A stretch of DNA of 64,000 nucleotides from Actinoplanes derwentensis (lineage in GTDB: Bacteria > Actinomycetota > Actinomycetes > Mycobacteriales > Micromonosporaceae): contig NZ_LT629758.1 of assembly GCF_900104725.1 (NCBI RefSeq), positions 4,974,501 through 5,038,500 on the forward strand, given 5' to 3'. Positions 41,520 through 50,511 of this stretch are shown piece after piece (position 1 is the stretch's first letter; each line of letters opens with the position of its first letter). The position numbers were made by a program, and so were the translations under genes. Under the pieces are notes generated by a model, which did not search any database, was not told where the DNA came from, and saw nothing but the letters and a program-made list of their open reading frames with translations.

Positions 41520-43606
41520 AAGGGCTGTGCGTCAAAATCCTGGGACCGGTCCGCGCGTGGCGGGACGAGCAGGAGGTCGACCTGGGGACGGCCCGCCGGC
41601 GCGCCCTCTTCGCGGTGCTGGCGGCCAACGCGAACCGGGTGGTCAGCCGTAATGAACTGATCGTCGCACTGTGGGGTGACTCCCCGCCGACGACCGCGAC
41701 GGGCAACGTCTACACGTACGTCTCCGGGCTGCGGCGAAGCCTGGAGAAGCACCGCGAGCCGGGACGAGGCGGAGGGCCACTGACCTCCGGAGCCACCGGC
41801 TACACCCTGCGAATGGACTCGGACGCCCTGGACGCCGACCGGTTCCACCGCCTCTACGACGCGGCCGGCGCCGCGGCTGCCGCGGGCCGGACCGATGAGG
41901 CGGTGGCCGGCCTCGACGAGGCGCTCGCGCTCTGGCAGGGCGACGCGTACGCGAATCTGACCGGCCGTTTCGTCGAACTGGACCGATACCGCCTCGGCGA
42001 ACTGCGGATCGCCGCGGCCGAACAGCGGGCCCGGCTGATCCTGGCCGGCGGCGACGACGGCCTGGTCGCCGACCTCACCACGCTGGTCCGGGCGCATCCG
42101 CTGCACGAGCCGTTCCATGAGCTGCTAATGCGGGCGCTGCACCAGGCGGGACGCGGCACCGAGGCGCTCGAGGCGTTCCGGGCGGCCCGGCGGGTGTTCG
42201 TCGACGAGCTCGGCGTCGAGCCCGGCCCGACCATCCGCGCGCTGCAGCGGCGGATCCTGGCCACGCCGGACCAGCCGGCCGCGACACCGAGACCCCCGGC
42301 GCCCGTGGCTCCGTCCCCGCCGGTGACCGCCCGGCCGCGGGGCCGTTTTCTGGTCGGCAGGGACACCGAGGTGCGGCTGCTGCGCCGCCTGGCCGGCGAG
42401 GTGAACAGCCGCCGCGGAACAACCGTCTGGATCGAGGGCGAACCGGGCATCGGTAAGTCCGAGCTGCTGGCCGTGGCCCTGGACGAGGCCCGGCGGACCG
42501 GGTGCCGGGTCGCCCGGGGCGCCGCGGACGAACTCAGCCGCCGCGTCCCGCTGCGGGTGGTGATGCGGACGCTGGGCCTGGAGACCACCTCCGCCGACTC
42601 GGAACGCGCGGCGCTGGCCGCCGTGCTGCCCGGAGATCCGAGGGCGGTCGACCGGATCGCCGGGTACGTCCGCGACCTGTGCGCCACCGGACCGCTGACC
42701 CTGGCCGTCGACGACCTGCAGTGGCTCGACGACGACAGCCTGCTCGTCTGGGAACGGCTGATCGAATTCACCCGGTCCCTGCCGCTGCTGTTGGTCTCCG
42801 CGACCCGGCCCACGCCGGCCGGCCGGGAGTCGAACGGCCTGCGCGATCGGGTGGCGGCTGGTGGCGGGCACGTGCTGGCCCTCGGGCCGTTGCACCGGGG
42901 CGACGTCGCGCGGATCCTCGGTGCGGCCGCCGGTGCGAGACCCGGCCCCAATCTTCGATCGCTGGCCGAGCTGGCCGGCGGCAACCCGTTGTACACCCGG
43001 GAACTGGTCCTCGGGCTGCTCCGGCAACAGGCCGTCCAGATCACCGGCGGGGTAGCCGAAGTCGGTGCCCAGGTGCCGGAGGTGCCCCGGTCCCTGCTCG
43101 ACATCGTGCTGGCCCCACTCAGCGACCTCCATTCGGGCCAGTGGGAGACGCTGCGTCACGCCGCGCTGCTCGGCGACCGGTTCACCGTCGCGGAGGTGGC
43201 GGCGTTCACCGGGCGGACCCCGTCGACCGTCGAGACCGACCTGCGGGCGGCGGAGGTCGTCGTGAACACCGGCGGCGCCCTGACGTTCCGGCATCCGATG
43301 CTGCGGCAGGCCCTGATCGAGAGCGTCCCGGCCGCCCTGCGGCCGACCCTGCACCGGCACGCCGCGGAAGTGCTGGCGGCCGGCGGCGGCACTGTCGCGC
43401 GGGTCGCCAAACACCTTGCCGTGAGTACGCCCGACGTCGACGCGTGGCTGGTGGAGTGGCTGACCACGCACGCTGGCGAACTGGTGCGGGTGTCGCCGGG
43501 AACGGCCGCGGAACTGATCCGCCGGGCACTGGCCGACGGCCGGTGCACCCGGTCACAACGGGAGGCGCTGGAGTCGGCCCTGCCCGCACCCGGCAGCCCG
43601 GCCTGA
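41516..43606 (+). CDS. Second SARP-type regulator with BTAD and ATPase domains
   Basis: 696 residues, a paralogue of the preceding protein with the same order: winged helix (KILGPVRAWRDEQEVDLG, ELIVALWGDSPP), BTAD domain, Pro-rich linker at ~263-280, ATPase with Walker A IEGEPGIGKS and Walker B LAVDDLQWLDDD. The start ATG overlaps the upstream stop (ATGA), so the two should be made in fixed ratio and may heterodimerise. It converges with the leftward ART-like gene, with only 5 bp between stops, placing both regulators directly beside the main T7SS locus they probably control. Confidence 0.87.
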   Translation: MKGLCVKILGPVRAWRDEQEVDLGTARRRALFAVLAANANRVVSRNELIVALWGDSPPTTATGNVYTYVSGLRRSLEKHREPGRGGGPLTSGATGYTLRMDSDALDADRFHRLYDAAGAAAAAGRTDEAVAGLDEALALWQGDAYANLTGRFVELDRYRLGELRIAAAEQRARLILAGGDDGLVADLTTLVRAHPLHEPFHELLMRALHQAGRGTEALEAFRAARRVFVDELGVEPGPTIRALQRRILATPDQPAATPRPPAPVAPSPPVTARPRGRFLVGRDTEVRLLRRLAGEVNSRRGTTVWIEGEPGIGKSELLAVALDEARRTGCRVARGAADELSRRVPLRVVMRTLGLETTSADSERAALAAVLPGDPRAVDRIAGYVRDLCATGPLTLAVDDLQWLDDDSLLVWERLIEFTRSLPLLLVSATRPTPAGRESNGLRDRVAAGGGHVLALGPLHRGDVARILGAAAGARPGPNLRSLAELAGGNPLYTRELVLGLLRQQAVQITGGVAEVGAQVPEVPRSLLDIVLAPLSDLHSGQWETLRHAALLGDRFTVAEVAAFTGRTPSTVETDLRAAEVVVNTGGALTFRHPMLRQALIESVPAALRPTLHRHAAEVLAAGGGTVARVAKHLAVSTPDVDAWLVEWLTTHAGELVRVSPGTAAELIRRALADGRCTRSQREALESALPAPGSPA

Positions 43607-43611
43607 CCGGA

Positions 43612-46074
43612 TCAGAGCATGCCCGGGACCCCGAGGAACCGGCTCGACGAGGTCACCGGCGCCGGTGACAACGGGCCGGCGGTGGCGTCGCGCTCGACGG
43701 ACCGGCGCAGAGCGGCGAGCGCCAGGGCGTCTAGAGGGACCTGCCGGGCGAAACCGGCCTCGTCCCGGAGCAGCTCACGGAGGAGCAGCCGGCCGGGAAC
43801 GCCGCCGCTGGGCTCCTGCAACTCCAGAACTTTGAACGCGGTTCCCGGAAGGAACAGGACCCGCCCCGGCCTGCCCGTGTCGCCCTCCGGTTCCAGCGGA
43901 CGGGTCCGCCGGGCGGTGGTGGACCAGAGCATCACCTCGAGGTTTCCGGGCAGACCGGCGGGCCGCTCGACGAGCGCGTTGGTGAACCCCCAGTCGGTCA
44001 GCACCTCGCGCCGGGCGAGATGCCGTATCTCGTCCGCGGTCAGGTCGGCGGCGGCGTAGGTGACGCCACGGTGCGAGGGCAGCCGGCTCAGGCCGGTGGC
44101 CACGCATCGCGCGAAGGCGACGTGCGCGCCCGGCTCGGCCAGGCGCAGCATCCGGTCGACGCTGTCGCCCCAGACGGAGAGGTAGAGCCGGACGGCGACC
44201 GCGTACTCCAGGGCTTCGGGGCCGTTCTGCAGGATGGCGTGCTCGGCGAGGACTCGGGCGATACCGCCGGAGACGGCATCGAACTCGCGGCTGAACGCGC
44301 GCCGCAGCCAGGCCCGTTCCTCGGCCAGATCACCGCCGGGGTGGTGGCCGCGCACCTCGTCGCGCGGAACCCGCTGGAAGTAGCCGGACTCATCACCCGG
44401 CTCGGCGTGTTCCGCGGCGGCGGCGGGCGGCGGGTCCGGGACGACCGTGGCCGTCACGGCGGTGGGAACGACGGCCGCGGGCGCGCCGACCGCCGGCAGT
44501 TCGAGCGTGGCGCCGGCGGCCCATACCGTGCTGGGCTGCTCCGGGGCCGGGGCCGGGGCCGGGGGCCGGACCGGACGTTGCAACGGCAGCATCATGGTCG
44601 GGGCCGCAGCCCATGACGGCCGGGACTCCGGGGACGTGGACGGCGCCGCGGCCGACGGGCCGGCCATGGCGGGCCCGTCGGTCTCGGTGGGCATCGCGGG
44701 CCCGGCCACCGTGAGGCCGGGCGGGGCGACAGCGGGTGTCGGCTCCGGGGCCACCGGCACCGGTTGTTCCGGCACCGTCACCGGACTGCCGGGAACACCG
44801 TGCGGAGCGGTCTCGACACCACCGGCGGGGCCCGGCGTCCGCTGACCGGTCTCGGCGGCCACCGAGGAGAGCGGCGTCGACGCCCGGTCCCGGGTGGCCT
44901 GGTCGAGCCGGGCCGCCAGGTCGCCGGCGAGTTCCCGGTAGCGGTCGACCATGGCCGGCGCGGCGTCGTCCACGATCACCCGCACGTTGTCCGGGTCGGC
45001 CGGGATGGCCCGGATCCGGTCGGCGTACCGGGGTGGTTCCTCGCCCCGGAGCCAGAGGCCGGACTGGATCACCTCGACGACAGCGTCGTTCGTGTAGCGG
45101 TAGGCGAGGGCGCCGAGCGGCTCACCGAGCAGGTCCGGGGCACGGTGACCGACGATCCGGGGCGTCTTCGCGGCAGCGCTCCGGCTCTCCCGGGGCTGGT
45201 AGGCGAGTTCCCGGGCGAAGACCTGCCAGCCGGGCCGGCCGTCGGACCCCACCGTGAACAGTTCCGGATCCGACGGCTTACCGGCCGGCACCCCACCGAA
45301 GAGCGTCACCGGGCTCTCCAGCAGGTCGGCCAGCGCTTGGCCGAGGGTTTCGCCGGAACGCAGAGCGACCGGGCCGTAGTGCACAAAACGGGCCTGCTCC
45401 CGCCCCTGCGGCTCCAGGCCGCGCCAGAACCGGGCGATGTCGTCGAGGCTGAGCGGTGCGGTGCCCGGGCAGCCGAGGATGACCGACATCGCGTTCGGCT
45501 GGCACGGCATCGTCGACATCAGCCGGTGCCAGTGCCCGGCTATCGCCGCCTCGTCCCGGCTCTCCCGCAGCCATACGCCGCCGGGCAGTGGTTCCACCGC
45601 GGCGGTGGAACTGATCGGCAGATAGTCGGTGGCGGCACCGTCCCACGCCGGCACGGGATAACGTTTCGACTGCCAGATCGGCGTCCGGCCCGCCCGGTAG
45701 CAGACCCAGCCACCGAGGTCCGCCGCGTGCACGAAGAGCAGCCCCGACGCCCCCGGGATCAGTCTGCCGAACGGAGCGATCACCGGCCGGCCCAGCCGGT
45801 CGGACAGCCACTGACCGGCGAGCGCCCCGGTCTCCGGGTGCGCGCCGCAGACCACCAGCCGGATCCCCCGGCCCCGGCGCTGCAGAGCGGCTGCCACCGA
45901 GTCCCAGATGTCGAAGGGCAGTTCGTTCTGCAGGTCGAGGATGACGATGTCGTTGTCCGGATCGCTCGCCACCGACAACGCGACCGACCGGGCCTCCGCA
46001 CTGATCTGCTGACGCGCGTGCAGCACCAGGGCGTTGCCGACGGTATGTCTCTCGATCACCGCGGATTCCGGCAC
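43612..46074 (-). CDS. T7SS-locus protein with degenerate ADP-ribosyltransferase-like C-terminal domain (paralogue A)
   Basis: 820 residues. Residues ~1-420 form a mixed alpha/beta region shared with the protein at 50512-53256 (both begin with HTVGNALV and contain LGCPGT..LSLDD..RFWRGL). A Pro/Ala/Val-rich linker spans ~420-580. The C-terminal domain (~590-775) has an ART-like arrangement: HRGVTYAAA (R), WSTTARRTRPL (S-T) and RVLFLPGTAFKVLEL, where exoenzymes have E-x-E-V-L. Here the residue before VLF is Arg, so the catalytic ExE is lost. GTG 46072-46074 has GAGG upstream and lies 7 bp after the LuxR stop. Role in T7SS unknown. Confidence 0.72.
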   Translation of the reverse strand: MPESAVIERHTVGNALVLHARQQISAEARSVALSVASDPDNDIVILDLQNELPFDIWDSVAAALQRRGRGIRLVVCGAHPETGALAGQWLSDRLGRPVIAPFGRLIPGASGLLFVHAADLGGWVCYRAGRTPIWQSKRYPVPAWDGAATDYLPISSTAAVEPLPGGVWLRESRDEAAIAGHWHRLMSTMPCQPNAMSVILGCPGTAPLSLDDIARFWRGLEPQGREQARFVHYGPVALRSGETLGQALADLLESPVTLFGGVPAGKPSDPELFTVGSDGRPGWQVFARELAYQPRESRSAAAKTPRIVGHRAPDLLGEPLGALAYRYTNDAVVEVIQSGLWLRGEEPPRYADRIRAIPADPDNVRVIVDDAAPAMVDRYRELAGDLAARLDQATRDRASTPLSSVAAETGQRTPGPAGGVETAPHGVPGSPVTVPEQPVPVAPEPTPAVAPPGLTVAGPAMPTETDGPAMAGPSAAAPSTSPESRPSWAAAPTMMLPLQRPVRPPAPAPAPEQPSTVWAAGATLELPAVGAPAAVVPTAVTATVVPDPPPAAAAEHAEPGDESGYFQRVPRDEVRGHHPGGDLAEERAWLRRAFSREFDAVSGGIARVLAEHAILQNGPEALEYAVAVRLYLSVWGDSVDRMLRLAEPGAHVAFARCVATGLSRLPSHRGVTYAAADLTADEIRHLARREVLTDWGFTNALVERPAGLPGNLEVMLWSTTARRTRPLEPEGDTGRPGRVLFLPGTAFKVLELQEPSGGVPGRLLLRELLRDEAGFARQVPLDALALAALRRSVERDATAGPLSPAPVTSSSRFLGVPGML

Positions 46075-46081
46075 GAACGCC

Positions 46082-46705
46082 TCAGATCACGCCGGAACGC
46101 ACGGCGTAGGCGACCGCGTGCGACCGGTTCCGCAGCTTCAGTCGATGGTTGAGGCCGTAGATGACGTTCTTCACCGTGCGCTCGGAATAGCACAGCTCGT
46201 CGGCTATCTCGTTGGTGTCCAGCCCGTCGGCCATCAGCCGCAGCACGTCGATCTCGCGCGCGGTGAGACCGGAGGAGTTCAGCCCGTTCGGGGTGAGCAC
46301 GTCACGCTGCAGACGCTCGACGTGCTTGAGCAGTTCGCCGACGAGGTTCGGCGGCAGGACACCGTCACCGGAGGCGGCGGCGAGCACACTGTGCGCGAGA
46401 CGCTCGGCGGTGACCACCGCCCGCGGCATGATGGCGACCACCCGGCACTCCACCGCGATCAGCAGCTCCTGCTCGCTGATCTCGTCGGCGACCAGCACCA
46501 CCGGGACACCGACCTCACTGGCCGCGAGACGCAGCATCGCGATGACATCCGCGGTGAGGCGCTCGGCGGCGACGATCAGCACTTTGGACCGGGACCGGTC
46601 CTCGCCACGCAACACGGTGATGTCGGACCGGGTCCGCAGATGACTCACCAGCCCCGCGTGGGTCAGCGGGTCCGGCGCGTGCACCGAGACATCAACCTGC
46701 TCCAC
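46082..46705 (-). CDS. Atypical LuxR/NarL-family response regulator
   Basis: About 207 residues. The C-terminal ~60 residues are a clear LuxR helix-turn-helix (LTAREIDVLRLMADGLDTNEIADEL, shown as LTAREIDVLRLM and GLDTNEIADEL, then YSERTVKNVIYGLNHRLKL). The N-terminal half looks like a receiver, but the phospho-acceptor Asp position reads KVLIVAAERL and the conserved Lys is absent (AIMPRAVV). It is probably phosphorylation-independent. The GTG at 46703-46705 is preferred because GGAGG precedes it by 5 nt; the upstream GTG at 46720 has no site. Five 11-bp repeats lie in its promoter. Confidence 0.85.
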   Translation of the reverse strand: MEQVDVSVHAPDPLTHAGLVSHLRTRSDITVLRGEDRSRSKVLIVAAERLTADVIAMLRLAASEVGVPVVLVADEISEQELLIAVECRVVAIMPRAVVTAERLAHSVLAAASGDGVLPPNLVGELLKHVERLQRDVLTPNGLNSSGLTAREIDVLRLMADGLDTNEIADELCYSERTVKNVIYGLNHRLKLRNRSHAVAYAVRSGVI

Positions 46706-46741
46706 AGCCACCTCCGTCACTCAATGTGGGCGTTGGAAGTG

Positions 46742-46796
46742 TCTTTAAACAGTCTTCAAAAAATCTTCACAGCAACCTTAACAGCACCGTAACGAC
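46742..46796. repeat. Five tandem 11-bp direct repeats in the promoter of the LuxR gene
   Basis: Units start at 46742, 46753, 46764, 46775 and 46786. They read TCTTTAAAC, TCTTCAAAA, TCTTCACAG, ACCTTAACA and ACCGTAACG at their conserved positions (consensus about WCYTYAAMR). An 11-bp period is one helical turn, the classic arrangement for OmpR-type winged helices such as SARPs and PhoP. The tract is AT-rich and lies 37 bp upstream of the LuxR GTG at 46705, on the side expected for activation. Confidence 0.75.
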
Positions 46797-46854
46797 CGCG
46801 AAAAGACCAACAAAAGTGCAGCTCAGGGTCGGTTTCTCGGCAACCAAAATGTCC

Positions 46855-47175
46855 TCAATGGAGGGTTATCTCCACCGGCCCCATCTTCTCCGTGGCGAGT
46901 TTCGAAGCGTTCTCCCCGGCGGCTCGCATCGCCTCCATGATTGCGTTCTGTAACGAAGCGACGTCGTGTTGCTCGTAGATCGCGGGGTCGACCCGAACCG
47001 CGTGGAGCTTGCCCAGCCCGGTGGCCATGACCGCGACCGTCCCGTCCTGCGAGCGGCCGGTGACGACCGCCTTCTCCAGCTCCGCCTGCCCTCTGCGCAT
47101 CCGGTCCTCGAGGCGCTGGGCGTTCTCCATGAAGTCCTGAAAGCTCGGTGGGACGGGTACTGACGACGGTTGCAC
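46855..47175 (-). CDS. YbaB/EbfC-family protein
   Basis: 106 residues. The YbaB pattern is clear: an N-terminal helix with RLEDRMRRGQAELEKAVVTG, then strands GTVAVMATGLGKLHAVRVDP, a helix LQNAIMEAMRAAGENASKLA and a short end MGPVEITLH. Family members bind DNA as dimers or act as partners in T7SS loci. The GTG at 47173-47175 is chosen with AAAGG upstream; the longer frame is the antisense-like extension into the EccA gene region. It is the gene before the 11-bp repeat tract and follows the EccA-like gene by 26 bp. Confidence 0.83.
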   Translation of the reverse strand: MQPSSVPVPPSFQDFMENAQRLEDRMRRGQAELEKAVVTGRSQDGTVAVMATGLGKLHAVRVDPAIYEQHDVASLQNAIMEAMRAAGENASKLATEKMGPVEITLH

Positions 47176-47201
47176 GGCACTGCCTTTCTGACGGGGAACG
47201 G

Positions 47202-50200
47202 TCAGCCGACCACGGCCAGGCCGACCGGCTGACCGCCCACGGCGGCAGACGGCGGCAGGGCCAGATCGGCCAGCGCGATGGTACGAGAACCAGTGCGTCG
47301 GGCCAGGTTCAGGGCGAACTCGTGGGCGGCACGGACGGTACGTTCGGGAAGCTGCCGGGCGAGTTCCGTCAGGGCCGCCTGCACGTCCTCGGGGATGTCG
47401 TGTCCCCGCCGCACCAGGTGCCGGACCACGATCGTGGCCAGTTCCTCGGTGCTCAGCTCCGGCACCGGCCACTGCTGCCCGAACACCTCGCCGATCGCCG
47501 GTACGGCGGCACGCAGGCTCGCGAGGGCCGCCTCCTCACCGGTCAGGATGACCACCGGGTCACCCAGCCGAGACCGAATCTGGCCGGCCAGCGCCTCCCC
47601 GATCTCCTGGGCCGCGCCGCTGCCGTCATCCGACCAGTCGATCTGCAGCACGCCACCCGCGGCGTCCTCGATGGCGGCGGCGACCAGGCTGCGCACCTGG
47701 CCGGGCCATTGCGGAGCCAGCTCCCGGACGGTGCTCACCCGGACCAGGTGACCGACCGGCACGAGGTCGAGTTCGGACAGCCCGGCCGCGTAGAGCCGGG
47801 CGTACTCGCTCCGCCCGCTCCCCGGACTGCCGCTGATCAGCACGTTGCCGGTCTTGCCGTGGCCACGGCGGCGGTTGCGTCCCTCACAGAGCTGCAGCAG
47901 GGTCTGCCCGGCCGCCTCCTTGACCGAACGCCCGCCGACCAGCTCACAGATCCGTTTCCAGCTACGGGCGGCGTTGATCGCGCCGGTCGGATCGGTCGCC
48001 GAGTCCGGCTGTGCGGTCCGCTCGACCGGCAGGTCCTCCAACTGGGACAGCTCCGGCGCGACGTCCGCCGCGGTGAGCCGGTTGAGCTCGTTGTCCCTGG
48101 TCGGCGGCATGGTGGCCAGCCGGGAGGCCTGATTGTTGATCAGCGCCTCGAACAGCTTCCGGGCGACACGGCCGTTACCGAACGTCGAGTTCTTCGGCAC
48201 TCGGGTGAAGTATTCCTCCAGCGCGTCGACCGCGTCGTCGGTCAGCTCGTAGTAGTGCTTGCGGACCAGGTTCGACGTGATCGTGACGAGTTCTTCGACC
48301 GAGTAGTTCGGGAACTCGACGGTGCGCGTGAATCGGGAGGCCAGACCGGGGTTGGAGGCGAGGAACTGTTCCATCAGCTCCGAGTACCCGGCGACGATCA
48401 CCACGAGTTCGTCGCGGTGGTCCTCCATCATCTTCATCAGCGCGTCGATGGCCTCCTGACCGAAGTCCGGCCCGGAACCACCCGAGCCCGCGGACAGGGT
48501 GTAGGCCTCGTCGATGAAGAGCACGCCGCCGAGCGCCTTGGTGACCAGCTCGGTGGTCTTGATCGCGGTCGACCCGATGTACTGGCCCACCAGGTCGGCC
48601 CGCGCCGCCTCGATCATGTGCCCCTTGGTCAGGATGCCCAGTTCCTTGAGCACCGAGCCGTAGAGCCGGGCGACGGTGGTCTTACCCGTACCGGGTGGAC
48701 CGGCGAAGACCAGATGCCGGCTCATCGGCGGCATCGGCAGGCCCATCTGGAGGCGTACCTGCGACATCTTGATCAGGTTGATGAGCGCGGTGACCTCCTG
48801 CTTCACCCCACGCAGACCGATCAGGCTGTTCAGCTCGCGCAACGGCTCGCTCAGCTCGTCGTCGCCGCTCTCGGTCCTCTCCCCGGCCTGACTCGGTGCC
48901 GGTGCCGGCGCCGGCACCGAGCTCACCGGCGGGGTGCCGCCCGGCGACGCCGGCTGCGAACGACGGCCGGCGGTCAGCGAGTCCGCGGTCACCTGGGCGC
49001 CCGGCGCCCGGCGGACATCCTCGTCACCGCTGTCCTGGACCACGCACCGGGTCAGCGTCACCGGCTCGGTGGTGTCCACGTTGATGCCGACCGCGGCACT
49101 GTCGAGGACTTCGCAGGCGGTGAAGGAGCCGGACGAACCGGCTTCGAGACTGATGCCGTCGGACTTGGCGTTGCGGACCCGGGTCTGGGTGGCGGTCACC
49201 GAGCCCTTGATCCGCAGACCGTCCCGGGCCGCGTCGACGACCTCACTGTCACGCAACTGCACGGCGCCCTCGGACACCAGGCCGGAGCCACGGAGCACCG
49301 AGGACTCCAGGGTCAGATCGGCGCCGGAGCCCACCTGGACGCAGACCGCGCCGGTGCCGCTGAACCGGGCCTCACGGACGGTACCCCGCGCCGGACCGCT
49401 CAGGGCGAGGCCCACCGAGCCACCGGCGTCCACCACCATGTCGGCACCGTCGATCGAGGCGTTCTCCTGGACGACGAGACCGGCGCCCTTGGTGATCACG
49501 GCGCGGAGCCGGTGCATCGTGACGGCCGCATCGCCACCGATCGACGCGACGTTGTCGCTGGTCCCGCGCACCGTCAGACCGATGAACCGGGGCGCCGCGT
49601 TGCTACCGGCGTTGATGCCGATCGGGACGTCGCTGACGGTACAGTCGGTGAAGGTCGGCTTCGCGTCGCTGAGCACCTGCACGGCGGTGTGCTTGGCGCC
49701 GCTGAAGACGCAGTTCTTGAAGACCGGCGAGCCGCCCTCGGTGAGATGCACCGACTGCACCGCGGCACCGGTGAACGTGGAGTCGCTGATCTGGACGTCG
49801 GCCTCGCCGCGCACGAAGACGTCGACGTTCCCGCTCTCGGTGACCGTCAGGGCCCGCACCCGGGCCCAGGCCCGCTGTTCGATCACCAGCGCGGGCTTGC
49901 CGGAGCCGGTGATCTCACACTGCTCGATCGTGAGCCGCGAGTCGCCGCCCGCGCAGATGCTGTTCGCGCTGGCCGCGGTGACCCGGCAGCGGCGCAGCGT
50001 CAGGGCGCTCTTCTCGCCGACCACCACCCCGGTGGTCGCGATGTCATGGATGACCGTGTCCTCGATCGTGCTCGCACCGACCGACATCACCACCACCCCG
50101 GCACCGGTCGAGCTGGTGATGTCGCAGCCGCGCAGGGCCAGCGAACCCTGCAGACGGGCCAGCAGGGTGACCCACGAGGCGCCGCTGACCCGGCAGTCGT

Positions 50201-50507
50201 CCAGAGCGATCTCACCGGCGTACACGTCGACCGCGGCGAGTTTCGGGTCGTCGCTGGTGAGTGCGACACCGCGCAACTGGGCACCCTCACCGTGCACGAC
50301 GAGGACGCTGCCCTCCTCCACGTGCACCTCGACGGTGCCGGGTTCGGCCGCGCTGATCGTCACCCGGTTGCCGACGACCAGCTTCTCCACGTATCTGCCC
50401 GGGTGGACGTTGATGGTGGCGCCCGGTTCCGCCCGGGACAACGCCGCACCGATCGTCGGGTACGAACCCGGCTTCCGGTCACCGACCACGAGAACCTGCC
50501 GACTCAC
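47202..50507 (-). CDS. EccA-like AAA ATPase fused to an N-terminal parallel beta-helix
   Basis: 1101 residues. Residues ~1-500 are a right-handed parallel beta-helix, with repeated short strands and C.V/C.I turns (GCDITSS, RCRVTAAS, QCEITGSG, DCTVSDV), replacing the TPR domain that precedes the ATPase in EccA. After a Pro-rich linker (~520-550) comes a CbxX/CfqX-type AAA module: Walker A GPPGTGKT (~603-610), Walker B GVLFIDEAY (~661-669), sensor and arginine-finger regions. A second module (~850-1080) has GSPGSGRS at the P-loop position, Lys replaced by Arg, and LQIDWSDDG for Walker B, so it looks inactive. GTG 50505-50507 is preceded by AAGGGGTGA. EccA ATPases are cytosolic T7SS substrate factors. 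Confidence 0.85.
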   Translation of the reverse strand: MSRQVLVVGDRKPGSYPTIGAALSRAEPGATINVHPGRYVEKLVVGNRVTISAAEPGTVEVHVEEGSVLVVHGEGAQLRGVALTSDDPKLAAVDVYAGEIALDDCRVSGASWVTLLARLQGSLALRGCDITSSTGAGVVVMSVGASTIEDTVIHDIATTGVVVGEKSALTLRRCRVTAASANSICAGGDSRLTIEQCEITGSGKPALVIEQRAWARVRALTVTESGNVDVFVRGEADVQISDSTFTGAAVQSVHLTEGGSPVFKNCVFSGAKHTAVQVLSDAKPTFTDCTVSDVPIGINAGSNAAPRFIGLTVRGTSDNVASIGGDAAVTMHRLRAVITKGAGLVVQENASIDGADMVVDAGGSVGLALSGPARGTVREARFSGTGAVCVQVGSGADLTLESSVLRGSGLVSEGAVQLRDSEVVDAARDGLRIKGSVTATQTRVRNAKSDGISLEAGSSGSFTACEVLDSAAVGINVDTTEPVTLTRCVVQDSGDEDVRRAPGAQVTADSLTAGRRSQPASPGGTPPVSSVPAPAPAPSQAGERTESGDDELSEPLRELNSLIGLRGVKQEVTALINLIKMSQVRLQMGLPMPPMSRHLVFAGPPGTGKTTVARLYGSVLKELGILTKGHMIEAARADLVGQYIGSTAIKTTELVTKALGGVLFIDEAYTLSAGSGGSGPDFGQEAIDALMKMMEDHRDELVVIVAGYSELMEQFLASNPGLASRFTRTVEFPNYSVEELVTITSNLVRKHYYELTDDAVDALEEYFTRVPKNSTFGNGRVARKLFEALINNQASRLATMPPTRDNELNRLTAADVAPELSQLEDLPVERTAQPDSATDPTGAINAARSWKRICELVGGRSVKEAAGQTLLQLCEGRNRRRGHGKTGNVLISGSPGSGRSEYARLYAAGLSELDLVPVGHLVRVSTVRELAPQWPGQVRSLVAAAIEDAAGGVLQIDWSDDGSGAAQEIGEALAGQIRSRLGDPVVILTGEEAALASLRAAVPAIGEVFGQQWPVPELSTEELATIVVRHLVRRGHDIPEDVQAALTELARQLPERTVRAAHEFALNLARRTGSRTIALADLALPPSAAVGGQPVGLAVVG

Positions 50508-50511
50508 GGCG

